The notes under the pieces: model-generated | Told to the model about the DNA's origin: nothing | What the model saw: the letters and a program-made list of their open reading frames with translations, nothing else | Databases searched by the model: none | DNA from: Acidobacteriota bacterium | GTDB taxonomy: Bacteria > Acidobacteriota > Terriglobia > Acidiferrales > UBA7541 | Reading direction: 5' to 3' | DNA: 64,000 nt | NCBI GenBank assembly: GCA_003166795.1 | Contig: PMUS01000058.1 | Location: forward strand, 14,498 to 78,497 | Part shown: positions 8,488 through 17,110 of the stretch, piece by piece | Position numbering within the stretch: position 1 is the first letter of the stretch | Layout: each line of letters opens with the position of its first letter | Position numbers and translations under genes: made by a program

Positions 8488-9258
8488 CTAGCTCGACCTC
8501 TTGCGAGGGAACCGGCGAGGTTTGCTGACGGGGCGCTTGCGCGCGGCCGGCTTGCGGACCGTGGCAATCTCATCCAATCTACGTTTGAGCGCGATCAGCT
8601 CCGCCGGCGATAGCGCGCGACGGTGGCCGGCAGCCAATGAATCGAGTTCCAGATTGGCGATCCGCGTGCGCTTTATTTTCTCCACGGGGTGGCCTGTCTG
8701 AAACAGTTTGTTCCGTAGCAGGTCGCGGCGGGCTTCCGATAGGGTCACTTCGTACCACGGCGCATCCTTGCCGCGAATCCGCGTGATGCGCGCGCCGCTG
8801 AGCCGGGCGAGCGATTCGATTTCAGCGAAGGTCAGCAGAGACTTGAGCTTCAGCTGATACGTTTGCGGCAGGTTGTGCGACTGCAAGATGCGATTGGCCA
8901 GGTCGCCGTCGTTCGTCAAAAATACCAATCCCGACGAATGATACTCAAGCCGCCCCACCGGATATACGCGCTCGGGAATTCCATACAGCAGGTCGCGCAG
9001 GGAAGGCCGGCCTTCGGGATCGCTCAGCGTCGAAACGAACTCGGTCGGCTTGTGCAGCAGCAAATAGACGCGCTCCGCTTCCGGCTTCAGCAGCTTCCCG
9101 GCAACTTTAATGTGATCGCGCGTCTGGTCGGCCTTGGTCCCGAGTTCCGTAACCACGTGGCCGTTCACGGTAATCAGGCCCGAGGAGATCATTTCCTCGG
9201 CCCGGCGGCGCGAGGTGATTCCGGCGCGCGCGATGATTTTTTGCAGGCGTTCTTCCAT
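8488..9258 (-). CDS. rluB: 23S rRNA pseudouridine synthase, RluB/RsuA family
   Basis: From ATG 9258 the protein has 256 residues, with an S4 RNA-binding domain (LQKIIARAGITSRRRAEEMI, about 1-60) and an RsuA-type catalytic domain. The catalytic Asp region is GRLEYHSSGLVFLTNDGDLA, in which the first part reads VGRLEYHSSGL where most relatives have GRLDxxTEGL. The usual nucleophilic Asp position is therefore Glu in this protein, which is unusual and may affect activity. The C-terminal tail is Lys/Arg-rich (KPAARKRPVSKPRRFPRKR). In many bacteria rluB follows scpA-scpB; here it lies downstream of scpB but separated by a VWFA-related gene. Confidence 0.88.
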   Translation of the reverse strand: MEERLQKIIARAGITSRRRAEEMISSGLITVNGHVVTELGTKADQTRDHIKVAGKLLKPEAERVYLLLHKPTEFVSTLSDPEGRPSLRDLLYGIPERVYPVGRLEYHSSGLVFLTNDGDLANRILQSHNLPQTYQLKLKSLLTFAEIESLARLSGARITRIRGKDAPWYEVTLSEARRDLLRNKLFQTGHPVEKIKRTRIANLELDSLAAGHRRALSPAELIALKRRLDEIATVRKPAARKRPVSKPRRFPRKRSS

Positions 9259-9322
9259 GAGGTTGGCGGCGTCCCTGCCGCAAGGCATACAGCTTAACGG
9301 AAACGGCGCGGATGGCGAAGGA

Positions 9323-11557
9323 CTACGGGTGCTGGCAGTGGCACAATTTCCAGAGGTAATCGAAAAACGCACGGCCGCTCGAATCCACCGGCACGTCGCC
9401 CGAATAGGCGGGCGCGCTTCCGCCCAGGTCAATCACCGCACGAGTGCCGGCCGGTTTGTTCAGCGTGAGCACGAGATTCGGCGTGGCGACGGAACTAATA
9501 TTATTCGAGATCAAGGATCCCGCCTCGCAGTGATAGCGTGCGCTAAAAAGATTCTGGAAAAGAGCAGGAGCCCCTTGGGCGACGGTCAGGTCGCCGTGGT
9601 ACGAGACACTGTCGCCGGTCCAATCGAGCATGCTCGAAGCGCCGGACGGAATGCGGAATTCAATATGAGTGGGCGGCGGAGCTGCAGGTGGAGGGGCGGG
9701 TTTGGGCGCCGGCGCCGCAGGCGGCCGGGCTGCCGCCGAAAAACTTCCTGCCGGTGATGCGGGCGCGGCGGCAACCGGGTCGCTGCCAAACGCGTGCGGA
9801 TGCGCGGGCACGTCCACCGAACCGGTCGCCCCGGACGGCACGTCCAGCACCGCGAAACGCAGCCGGCGATCATCCGGCTTCGCTTCGTAATCGAAAATAC
9901 TGCGAATCCCCGCGGCCTGCAAACCTCGATACGCCGCGTCGGACACTGGCCCCGAAAGGTCGCGGGGAAAGAACTGAAACGACGCGCCCTTCGGATCGTA
10001 TTCGCAGATGGCCATTTGAAGGCTGAGTTGACGATTTACGCCGCCCGGACCGAAGCTCAGCGAGTTAGGTGAAATCGTGAGGAGGTATCGAGCGCCACCC
10101 GCGTCAGTTGGGCTTTGTTTCGGCGTCAGGCTCTCGACGTTCATGGAAATGGAGGTGGAGGGCAATGGATCCATGCAAGCCTGCTGCAGAAGTTTTACGG
10201 GAGCCTGCTTGGCTTCCGCGTCCGGCTCCGTGGCGAAATAACCGCTGCGGTAGCGCAGCTTGATTCCGTGCTGGGTGCTCTTGACCGTGAGCTTATGAAA
10301 TCTGCCGTCCCATTTGACGTTCTCGGGATAGTAGCCAAGTTCGTAGTAGGTCGAACTATCGTCCAGCGCGCCCTGGACGCAGCCGGAAAGATCGTTGGTA
10401 TTCACGCAGGTTTTTCCGCCGGTTTCGTCGGCAAATTGTTGCATGGTGGCCTGCGCATCAAAGCGGGCGCTGTTGTCGCGACTGAGTGCCCCCCCCAGGC
10501 TGGCCCCCGGGTTGTTGCGATTGATATGCGGGTCCTGCCCGGCCGAGTATAGTTGGTTCACTTCAAGCCCGCGCGCGTCCACGGGATAGACCGCGATGCG
10601 CGCGTCGGTCAGCGCGTCGGAGGCCTTGCGAATTTTGTCCGCGTAGGTAGCAATCCCGGCGAACGAATCGCTGCCAAAATCCGCTGACGGCGCGATCCAG
10701 TCCGGAAACGATTCCGAAAACCAGAGCAGATTTTTCCGGCCCGGGTAGCCGCCCAGGAATTTTGCGATGGATACCATCGCATCCGTCGTCTCGTCCACGC
10801 GAAGAGCCATCTCGGCCTCGAATTCAGTTTTTTCGAAGTCCTCGAGCGCCAGCGTGGCCGGCGTCTCGGTGTCGTTGTTTTGATCCAATGCAACGTTCGA
10901 CGCGCTATTCGGATCATCTTGGGGGCTTTGCTCGATGTCGGGTGTTCGCAGCGTATGGTCCACGGCGGCGCGCAGCAGCGATGGATCGGTGGTGAAGCTC
11001 TGCACCACGTGCAGCGTGCGACCCAACACGAACACGGCGATGGGCGTCGAGGGCGGCAAGGTCTTCAGCAGCGCGAGCATATGCTGGTGAACGACCGACT
11101 GGTTCTGGATATTTGTGTTGAGCGCGTCCATCAGCATGACAGTTGGCGGCACGCGCATGCGCTCCGGCAGAAGGTTGGAATAGAGGTATGGGGTGCCGGG
11201 CGCCGACGCCATCAGAACGCTGGGAGCGCCCTGTGCCGGCGGCGCGGAGGCATCTATGAACTGAAATTTGACGATTTTCTGCTGGCCGGCGTGCTCCTCA
11301 GTAATTTGAAAGTCCTCAGCCTTGAGGCCGCGCGCGGCGTTGCCGTGCGAGTCGGTGGCGACCACGTCCACGGTAATCAAGCGCGTGTTGGTTTTGATGG
11401 GGCCGCCCGGTGATGGAACAGGTGCGGGCGTTTGCTGCGCCGCAGGCGCGCTCTGCTGCTGAGCTGCGGGAGGATTCTGCTGCGGCCCCGCGGGGGCCTG
11501 CGCGGAGGCGGCCACTGCGAGGAGCGCGAGGGCCGCCAAAATCTTAGCAGTGCGCAT
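9323..11557 (-). CDS. VWFA-related secreted protein (acidobacterial type)
   Basis: ATG 11557 gives 744 residues with a signal peptide (MRTAKILAALALLAVAASAQ). A Pro/Gln-rich spacer is followed by a domain opening with ITVDVVATDSHGNAARGLKA, the typical entry of the acidobacterial VWFA-related family. Further family landmarks are VMLMDALNTNIQNQ, PGRKNLLWFSESFPDW and RIAVYPVDARGLEVNQLY. The C-terminal third contains a Pro/Ala-rich linker and a beta-rich segment. Such proteins are exported and bind partners through a metal-dependent von Willebrand A fold; the ligand is unknown. The gene starts 10 bases after scpB and may be translated with it. Confidence 0.87.
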   Translation of the reverse strand: MRTAKILAALALLAVAASAQAPAGPQQNPPAAQQQSAPAAQQTPAPVPSPGGPIKTNTRLITVDVVATDSHGNAARGLKAEDFQITEEHAGQQKIVKFQFIDASAPPAQGAPSVLMASAPGTPYLYSNLLPERMRVPPTVMLMDALNTNIQNQSVVHQHMLALLKTLPPSTPIAVFVLGRTLHVVQSFTTDPSLLRAAVDHTLRTPDIEQSPQDDPNSASNVALDQNNDTETPATLALEDFEKTEFEAEMALRVDETTDAMVSIAKFLGGYPGRKNLLWFSESFPDWIAPSADFGSDSFAGIATYADKIRKASDALTDARIAVYPVDARGLEVNQLYSAGQDPHINRNNPGASLGGALSRDNSARFDAQATMQQFADETGGKTCVNTNDLSGCVQGALDDSSTYYELGYYPENVKWDGRFHKLTVKSTQHGIKLRYRSGYFATEPDAEAKQAPVKLLQQACMDPLPSTSISMNVESLTPKQSPTDAGGARYLLTISPNSLSFGPGGVNRQLSLQMAICEYDPKGASFQFFPRDLSGPVSDAAYRGLQAAGIRSIFDYEAKPDDRRLRFAVLDVPSGATGSVDVPAHPHAFGSDPVAAAPASPAGSFSAAARPPAAPAPKPAPPPAAPPPTHIEFRIPSGASSMLDWTGDSVSYHGDLTVAQGAPALFQNLFSARYHCEAGSLISNNISSVATPNLVLTLNKPAGTRAVIDLGGSAPAYSGDVPVDSSGRAFFDYLWKLCHCQHP

Positions 11558-11567
11558 CAAATGCTCG

Positions 11568-12290
11568 TTACGAGCGCTCAGACGTGCCGGCAGCCGCAGT
11601 GCGCGCCTGCTCGGAGCTTTCCGGCGCATCATCCGCGAGTTCGGCGAGATCGTTCGTTTCGCCGGACTCCCTGATTTGCGCGGCTTCCACCGAATCTTGT
11701 GACGCAGCGGCGCCCCCTTCGGGTTCAACGGGCGCGATTCCCGCGTCGGAGCCGAGCGCGGCCTGAGCGAGCTGCTCGAATTCCTTCAGGCTCGGTAGCT
11801 CGTCCAGATCGGAGAGGCCAAAGCGCATCATAAATTGCTTCGACGTGCGATAGAGGATCGGCCGGCCGATCACTTCCTTACGCCCCGCCGTGGTGATGAG
11901 CCGCTTTTCGAGCAGCGTCTTGATCACGCCGCCGACATGCACGCCGCGAATCTCGTTGATCTCGGGCACGGTGACCGGCTGCTTGTAGGCGATTACCGCG
12001 AGCGTTTCGAGCGCCGGCATGGTCAGGCGCAGCGGAGGCTGCAAACTCTTTATGAATTTGCGCACCACGTCGTGATGCTGCGGCTTGGTATAGAATTTCC
12101 AGCCACCCGCAACCTTGCGAACTTCGATGCCGCGCTCGTCGGTCTGGTAGGAAGCGACCAGCAGATCGAGCGCCGCGCGCGCCACCGACTTCTCCACGCC
12201 CAGAGCGTTTGCAATCTGATCGAGCGTGGCGGGTTCGTCCGCGGCGTAGATGATGGATTCCAGTCCAGCCTTGATATCTTCGGGGTTCAT
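11568..12290 (-). CDS. scpB: Segregation and condensation protein B
   Basis: The 240-residue ScpB has two winged-helix domains: LESIIYAADEPATLDQIANA through GGWKFYTKP, then RLTMPALETLAVIAYKQPVT, EINEIRGVHVGGVIKTLLEK and VIGRPILYRTSKQFMMRFGL. ScpB dimers bind ScpA and SMC to form the bacterial condensin that compacts and segregates chromosomes. After about residue 180 an acidic Ala/Glu-rich tail extends the protein beyond the conserved core. The gene lies 145 bases downstream of scpA, with a palindromic repeat in the gap. Confidence 0.96.
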   Translation of the reverse strand: MNPEDIKAGLESIIYAADEPATLDQIANALGVEKSVARAALDLLVASYQTDERGIEVRKVAGGWKFYTKPQHHDVVRKFIKSLQPPLRLTMPALETLAVIAYKQPVTVPEINEIRGVHVGGVIKTLLEKRLITTAGRKEVIGRPILYRTSKQFMMRFGLSDLDELPSLKEFEQLAQAALGSDAGIAPVEPEGGAAASQDSVEAAQIRESGETNDLAELADDAPESSEQARTAAAGTSERS

Positions 12291-12344
12291 CGTTGCGTTA
12301 CCTCAGGGTCAAAAGCAGCGGCTGTCGTGCGCGAAATCAAGAGC

Positions 12345-12421
12345 AGATCCCTCCCTGCGCCGCGCGCCTTCGCTTCGCGAAGGAAAAACAAATGCCGCGC
12401 GCGGCTCCGCTCGAAATGACA
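12345..12421. repeat. Dispersed palindromic repeat between scpA and scpB
   Basis: Read on the minus strand this is a GTCATTTCGAGCGGAGCC...GCGAAGCGAAGG...GGGATCT-type element. It contains a perfect 7-bp hairpin (CCTTCGC 12367-12373, GCGAAGG 12377-12383) nested in GC-rich arms (GCCGCGCGC / GCGCGCGGC). Related elements lie at 15408-15533, 48731-48785 and 63775-63838. All sit between genes, which fits a REP/MITE-like family. Confidence 0.55.
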
Positions 12422-12435
12422 ACGTAAAGAAAAAG

Positions 12436-13221
12436 TCACAGGTACTGCTCCTCGATTTGGGACATTGCGTCGGGTCCCGCAAAAACCGCGTCGAACATTT
12501 TGTGCTTCCGTAAGCCGATGTCTGCAAAAAGCTCCGATTGCACCAGAATTACCGCCTGCATGCGCACCATTTCCAGCACCGCCAGCAGCGCGACGATCAT
12601 GGCGTTGCGGGTCGTACAGGCCTCGAAGAATTCGATCAGCGAGACAGGGTCATCGGTCGTGGTCAGCCGCTGGCGCAGCAAGTCCATCATCTGCGCGATG
12701 GTTACAGTTTCGTGGTGCAGCTCGAACTTCGTGACGGTCTTGCGCCGCTCGAGTACCTGATGGAACGTCTGGATCAGATCCACCAGCGAGACCACCATCT
12801 CGCCCTCGATCGCGTCGCCCGTATAGAGCGCACGATCCGGGCGCGACCACACGTGCGCCTCGATCTGCTGCTTCTCGTACAAAAGCTGCGCGGCGTTCTT
12901 GAACTTCTCGTGCTCGAGCAGCCTGTGCACCAGCTCGTCGCGCGGGTCCAGCTCCTCCGGTCCCGCCAGCGGGTCGGCCGGCAGCAGCATTTTCGACTTG
13001 ATGTGAATCAGCGTCGCCGCCATGTAGATGAAGTCGGCCGACACGTCTATATCCAGCGTTTCGAGCTGGTGGAGATAATCCAGATACTGCTCGGTGACCT
13101 TGGCGATGGGAATATTGTGAATGTCCATCTCCTGCTTGCGGATCAAATCGAGCAGGAGATCGAGCGGGCCCTCGAAGGCCGGCACGTTGATGCGATACGG
13201 CGATGGCGACGCGGATGCCAA
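12436..13221 (-). CDS. scpA: Segregation and condensation protein A
   Basis: ScpA is the kleisin subunit of SMC-ScpAB. Conserved features are INVPAFEGPLDLLLDLIRKQ near the N-terminus, MDIHNIPIAKVTEQYLDYL, FIYMAATLIHIKSKMLLP, and a C-terminal winged helix (TRNAMIVALLAVLEMVRMQA). I favour the TTG at 13221: it follows the trpS stop by one base, has GGGGG 8 bases upstream, and gives the short N-terminus usual for ScpA (261 residues). An ATG at 13272 would add 17 residues and overlap trpS by 50 bases. The gene is probably translationally coupled to trpS. Confidence 0.92.
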   Translation of the reverse strand: MASASPSPYRINVPAFEGPLDLLLDLIRKQEMDIHNIPIAKVTEQYLDYLHQLETLDIDVSADFIYMAATLIHIKSKMLLPADPLAGPEELDPRDELVHRLLEHEKFKNAAQLLYEKQQIEAHVWSRPDRALYTGDAIEGEMVVSLVDLIQTFHQVLERRKTVTKFELHHETVTIAQMMDLLRQRLTTTDDPVSLIEFFEACTTRNAMIVALLAVLEMVRMQAVILVQSELFADIGLRKHKMFDAVFAGPDAMSQIEEQYL

Positions 13222-13222
13222 T

Positions 13223-14434
13223 TCAGTTTCCCCCGGCGGATTTGCGTGCCTGGTCCCACTGGAATATCGCATTCCGCACGCGCTTCATGGTGCGGCGCGC
13301 GGTCGCGTGGGCCTTCTTTCCGCCGGCGTCGAGGATATCCCAAACGCGCTGCGGATGCGCCTCGAATTCCTTGCGGCGTGCCTGAACAGGCTCGATCCAG
13401 GTGACCAGATTTTCGGCCATCAGCTTCTTGCAATCCACGCAGCCGATCGCCGCCGTGCGGCACTCGCTGTCGATTCGCGCGACCATTTCTTTCGGAGAGA
13501 ATAACTTGTGCCAGGAGAACACGGGGCAGATTTCAGGGCGCCCCGGATCGGTGCGTTTCACGCGTTGCGGGTCGGTGAGCATATTGCGGACTTTCGCGCG
13601 CACGTCGTCCGGCGAGTCGCTCAGCCAGATCGCGTTGCCGTAGGACTTTGCCATCCGGCGGCCGTCGAGGCCGGGCAGCCGCGGCGTTTCAGTAAGCAAG
13701 GGTTGTGGCTCGACCAGGTTCTCCTGTATGTGGATTCCGGCATTCGCAAAAACAGACTGGCGGTAGTCAATCGGCGATCGATGAAGCGAACTGAGCATCC
13801 TTCCCCACTCATCGGGTATGTGGGCGAGAGAAGGGTCGTTCTTTAGTTCCAGCGTTTGCCGCAACACCGCCATTTGTTTTTCGTTGGGCTGCTTCTTGAC
13901 CTCGAAGAACGCGGTGTTAAACCGCCGCACCACTTCTCGCGCCAGTTCGACGTGAGGAACCTGGTCCTCGCCGACAGGCACGAGCAGGTCCTGCCTCGAT
14001 TCTCCGTACATGACAATGTCAGCGGTCTGAAGGAGTGGATACCCGAGGAAGCCATACGTCCCGAGGTCGCGCTCTTTCAAATTCTCGATTTGCTCTTTGT
14101 AGGTGGGTACGCGCTCGAGCCACGAAAGCGGAGTGATCATGGAGAGCAGCAGTTGCAGCTCCGCATGCTCCAGCACGCTCGATTGAATAAACAGAGTTGA
14201 TTTCGCGGGATCGAGTCCCACCGAGAGCCAGTCAATCGCCACTTGAAGGGTATTTTCAGCGACGGAGGACGTATCTTCGTAATGCGTGGTGAGCGCATGC
14301 CAGTCGGCGACGAAGAAGAAGCACTCGTATTCTTCCTGGAGCTTGAGCCAGTTCTGGAGAGCGCCGAAATAGTGGCCGAGGTGGAGACGCCCGGTGGGCC
14401 GCATGCCGCTCAAGACTCGTTTGCGCTTCGCCAC
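13223..14434 (-). CDS. trpS: Tryptophanyl-tRNA synthetase
   Basis: This class I aminoacyl-tRNA synthetase charges tRNA-Trp. From GTG 14434 it has 403 residues. The HIGH motif is PTGRLHLGHYFGAL (HLGH at residues 18-21) and the KMSKS-like loop is RRMAKSYGN. Trp-pocket features include ERVPTYKEQIENLKERD and GYPLLQTADIVMYGESRQDL. A TTG at 14482 would add 16 residues that are not conserved; neither start has a good Shine-Dalgarno sequence. The protein is longer than typical bacterial TrpRS (about 330-340), mostly through the C-terminal helical part. Confidence 0.95.
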   Translation of the reverse strand: MAKRKRVLSGMRPTGRLHLGHYFGALQNWLKLQEEYECFFFVADWHALTTHYEDTSSVAENTLQVAIDWLSVGLDPAKSTLFIQSSVLEHAELQLLLSMITPLSWLERVPTYKEQIENLKERDLGTYGFLGYPLLQTADIVMYGESRQDLLVPVGEDQVPHVELAREVVRRFNTAFFEVKKQPNEKQMAVLRQTLELKNDPSLAHIPDEWGRMLSSLHRSPIDYRQSVFANAGIHIQENLVEPQPLLTETPRLPGLDGRRMAKSYGNAIWLSDSPDDVRAKVRNMLTDPQRVKRTDPGRPEICPVFSWHKLFSPKEMVARIDSECRTAAIGCVDCKKLMAENLVTWIEPVQARRKEFEAHPQRVWDILDAGGKKAHATARRTMKRVRNAIFQWDQARKSAGGN

Positions 14435-14537
14435 TCTAAGGAGAATCCCCCGCCTGGAAAATGGAGATTTGAGATGAGACAACCGATGCTAGCACAATTC
14501 GCGGCGCGCTCCGCGAGCGCCACGCTCTCACCGCCAG

Positions 14538-15341
14538 CTATTTCCCCTTGATCGAAACCAACTCCACGTCAAAGATGAGCGTCTGGTTCGGACCAATCGC
14601 TCCGCCCGCGCCCCGCGGACCGTACGCGAGATCCGGAGGAACGAAGAGCTGCCACTTCGATCCTACGGGCATCAGCTGCAGCGCTTCGGTCCACCCCTTG
14701 ATCACACCGCCCACGGGAAACGACGCGGGCTGGCCGCGCTTGTAGGAGCTGTCAAACTCCGTTCCGTTGATAAACGTGCCCCGGTAGTTGCACACGACCG
14801 TGTCGCTGGGGGTCGGTTTCGCTCCAGTGCCCACCGTTACAATCTTGTACTGCAAGCCGCTAGGCAGCGTGACCACGCCGTCCTTCGTTTTATTCGCCGC
14901 CAAGAACTCTTCGCCTTCCTTCATATTGGCCTCCCCGGCCTTCGCCATATCCGCGTCCTGCTGTTTCTGCACTTCGGCCTGCAGTTGCTTGAGCGCCGTA
15001 TCTACCTCCGCATCGGTCAGGAGCGGCTCGCTGCCGGAAAGAGCGTCCTTTATTCCGCGCGCCACGCTAGGCGGATCAAGCTCGACCGGCTGCTTCTTCA
15101 GGCCACGTCCGATATTGAGCCCAACGGCGTAGCTGTCTTTTTGTTTATCCGTAGTCAAAGCGGCTGTAGCCGGAGCCGCTGCTTTCGCGGCGGGCGCCTG
15201 CGCGGACTTCGCTGCTGGTGGTGGCACGGCCTTCGCCGCGGGTGTGGTGTTCGCAGCGGGAGTTTGTTGTGCCTGCGCGTTGCCCGAAAGGATCAGTCCA
15301 ACTGACAGTGCGGTTACCGCCATGATGAGATGTTTTCGCAT
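14538..15341 (-). CDS. FKBP-type peptidyl-prolyl isomerase, FkpA/Mip-like, exported
   Basis: From ATG 15341 the protein has 267 residues. It starts with a signal peptide (MRKHLIMAVTALSVGLILSG..AQA) and an Ala/Pro-rich spacer. The FkpA/Mip N-terminal dimerisation region follows (DKQKDSYAVGLNIGRGLKKQ, GIKDALSGSEPLLTDAEVDT), then a C-terminal FKBP domain (YKIVTVGTGAKPTPSDTVVC, GTEFDSSYKRGQPASFPV, LFVPPDLAYGPRGAG, LIFDVELVSI). It should catalyse prolyl isomerisation and act as a periplasmic chaperone. The upstream gap holds a large palindromic repeat. Confidence 0.93.
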   Translation of the reverse strand: MRKHLIMAVTALSVGLILSGNAQAQQTPAANTTPAAKAVPPPAAKSAQAPAAKAAAPATAALTTDKQKDSYAVGLNIGRGLKKQPVELDPPSVARGIKDALSGSEPLLTDAEVDTALKQLQAEVQKQQDADMAKAGEANMKEGEEFLAANKTKDGVVTLPSGLQYKIVTVGTGAKPTPSDTVVCNYRGTFINGTEFDSSYKRGQPASFPVGGVIKGWTEALQLMPVGSKWQLFVPPDLAYGPRGAGGAIGPNQTLIFDVELVSIKGK

Positions 15342-15407
15342 GGAGGTATTGTTGCATTGCTTCCCAAGTTCCGCAAACGCGCGTTTGCTTGTGCCGCTAC
15401 TCTGGAC

Positions 15408-15533
15408 GTCACCCCGGGGCTGTCGTGCCGGGGGCGATTTGCTCCCGAGGGATCTCTCTTCGATTTCGATGCGTGGCGGGAGCCTCACACGAAGAGAGAT
15501 TCCCCGGCCGTACTGCGGCCTCGGTATGACGGG
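15408..15533. repeat. Large palindromic intergenic repeat
   Basis: The element runs from GTCACCCCGGGG to GGTATGAC, so its ends are a short GTCA/TGAC inverted pair. Inside, ATCTCTCTTCG (15452-15462) and CGAAGAGAGAT (15490-15500) form a perfect 11-bp inverted repeat. It occupies the space between the divergently spaced FKBP gene start and the end of the LytTR regulator gene. It resembles the element between scpA and scpB in layout and terminal bases. Confidence 0.5.
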
Positions 15534-15552
15534 CTCTTCGCGCGCCCATGCC

Positions 15553-16338
15553 CTACAGCTTCAGGAGTTCGCGCAGCCGCTTGGTCTGCGCGCGGGAGAC
15601 GGGAATTTCGCTGGCCCTTTTGTCGTTCATCTTCAACATGTAACTCGACTTGAACCACGGCACCACTTCCTTGATGTGGTTGATGTTGATCAGATACGAC
15701 CGGTGCGGGCGCCAGAAAACGCCGGGGTCGAGCATTTCCATCAACTCGTCCACGGTGCGGTAGTTCGACACGCCCTCGGTGTCGCGCGAGAAAATCGTGA
15801 TCGCGCCATCCTGAATCGAGGCGTAAATCATGTCTTCGGCGTCAATCAGGATCATGCGCGACTGCGATTTCACCAATAGTTTCACGGGACGCGCCGCGCT
15901 CCGATTCGGCCCTTCCGCTCCGAGCTGGCTGACCAGAGTTTCCAGCCGTTGCACCGGCGAAGTGTGCGCCTCGACCATTTTTTTCGCGCGCTCGATGGCT
16001 TTCGCCACTCGTGTCTTGTCGAACGGCTTGAGGAGATAATCCACCGCGCTCACTTCGAATGCCTGAACGGCGTAGTGGTCGTAGGCCGTGGCAAAAACGA
16101 TTTGCGGCATGCGCAGCTTGCGTTCGACGAGCTTCTTGATCACGCCGAAACCGTCCAGGCCCGGCATCTGCACGTCGAGGAACACAAGATCGGGATCGTG
16201 TTCCTTGATCAACGCGACCGCTTCCAGGCCGTTCTTACCCAAGGCGACGACGTTTATCTCGGGGAAGCTTTTAAGGAGGTAGAGAAGCTCTTCGCGCGCT
16301 GGGCGTTCGTCGTCCACGATGACTGTATTAATTGCCAT
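15553..16338 (-). CDS. Response regulator with LytTR DNA-binding domain
   Basis: From ATG 16338 the protein has 261 residues: an N-terminal receiver (INTVIVDDERPAREELLYLL; phospho-acceptor Asp55 in LVFLDVQMPGLDG; Lys in LLKPFDKTRV) and a C-terminal LytTR domain (SRMILIDAEDMIYASIQDGA, GVFWRPHRSYLININHIKEV, IPVSRAQTKRLRELL). It should be a phosphorylation-controlled transcription factor of the AlgR/LytR class. No histidine kinase gene is adjacent, so its partner is elsewhere. Confidence 0.93.
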   Translation of the reverse strand: MAINTVIVDDERPAREELLYLLKSFPEINVVALGKNGLEAVALIKEHDPDLVFLDVQMPGLDGFGVIKKLVERKLRMPQIVFATAYDHYAVQAFEVSAVDYLLKPFDKTRVAKAIERAKKMVEAHTSPVQRLETLVSQLGAEGPNRSAARPVKLLVKSQSRMILIDAEDMIYASIQDGAITIFSRDTEGVSNYRTVDELMEMLDPGVFWRPHRSYLININHIKEVVPWFKSSYMLKMNDKRASEIPVSRAQTKRLRELLKL

Positions 16339-16373
16339 GGAATCGCCTGCGGGGAGTATAGCAAAAGCAGATG

Positions 16374-16407
16374 GAGCCACGGATAAACACAGATCGACAC
16401 GGATTAA
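16374..16407. repeat. Dispersed ACGGATAAACACAGAT-type intergenic repeat
   Basis: The segment GAGCCACGGATAAACACAG and its continuation to ACACGGATTAA matches the inverted form of the CTCTGTG/CCGTGTT repeat seen at 21281, 23409, 58219 and 63891. It lies between the LytTR regulator and the Nudix gene. Confidence 0.45.
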
Positions 16408-16516
16408 CCGTAATAGAAAAGTCCAAACACTTCCCCCGGCCGCGGGGAGAAAGATAGGGTCAAGCAAGCCGGAGTGTGCGGTAGAATTGCGCGAGCGGCG
16501 GCGTGAAGGAGCAAGC

Positions 16517-17074
16517 GTGAAGAAGCGAAAGCGAGGGGAGGCGAGGCGGGCAAGAGTCCTCAGCAGCAAGGTGCTATTTCATGGCCGAGTATTTACGCTG
16601 AAGCGAGATCGCGTGGCCGAGCCGAGTGGAATAATCACGACACGCGAAGTCATCGCGCATCCGGGCTCGGTGGTCGTGCTGCCAGTTCTTTCCGATGGAC
16701 GAATTGTGCTGATCCGACAGTATCGCCATGCCGCCGGGCAATATCTTTGGGAGCTGGTGGCCGGCCACAAGGAGCCGAACGAAACGGCGGCCACGGGCGC
16801 GCACCGCGAGCTGCTCGAGGAAACCGGCTACACCGCGCGGCGCATTCGAAAACTGCTCGAGATATTCCCTTCCCCGGGATTGCTCGGCGAGCGCATGGAC
16901 ATCTTCCTGGCGGAGGGATTGACGAAGGGAAAAGCGCAGCCGGAAGAAGACGAAAAGATCACGCAGAAAATCGTGAGTCTGCGCGAAGCCGAGAAATGGA
17001 TTCGTTCCGGCAAGATCCGCGATTCCAAGTCGGTCGCGGGGATTTTATTCTACGCTCGATTCGTGGCCCGCTGA
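16517..17074 (+). CDS. Nudix hydrolase, ADP-ribose pyrophosphatase-like
   Basis: GTG 16517, with AGGAG 7 bases upstream, gives 185 residues. The Nudix box is complete and spaced correctly: G-H-K-E-P-N-E, seven residues, then RELLEETGY. The upstream strand VLPVLSDGRIVLIRQYRHA and the downstream PSPGLLGERMDIFLA are typical of ADP-ribose pyrophosphatases, which clear ADP-ribose and related nucleoside diphosphate sugars. An open frame extends back to 16319, but that part is intergenic repeat. polX follows 36 bases downstream. Confidence 0.9.
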   Translation: MKKRKRGEARRARVLSSKVLFHGRVFTLKRDRVAEPSGIITTREVIAHPGSVVVLPVLSDGRIVLIRQYRHAAGQYLWELVAGHKEPNETAATGAHRELLEETGYTARRIRKLLEIFPSPGLLGERMDIFLAEGLTKGKAQPEEDEKITQKIVSLREAEKWIRSGKIRDSKSVAGILFYARFVAR

Positions 17075-17110
17075 GGTTATCGTTGAAATTCGAGTTTTGG
17101 AGACGCTGCG

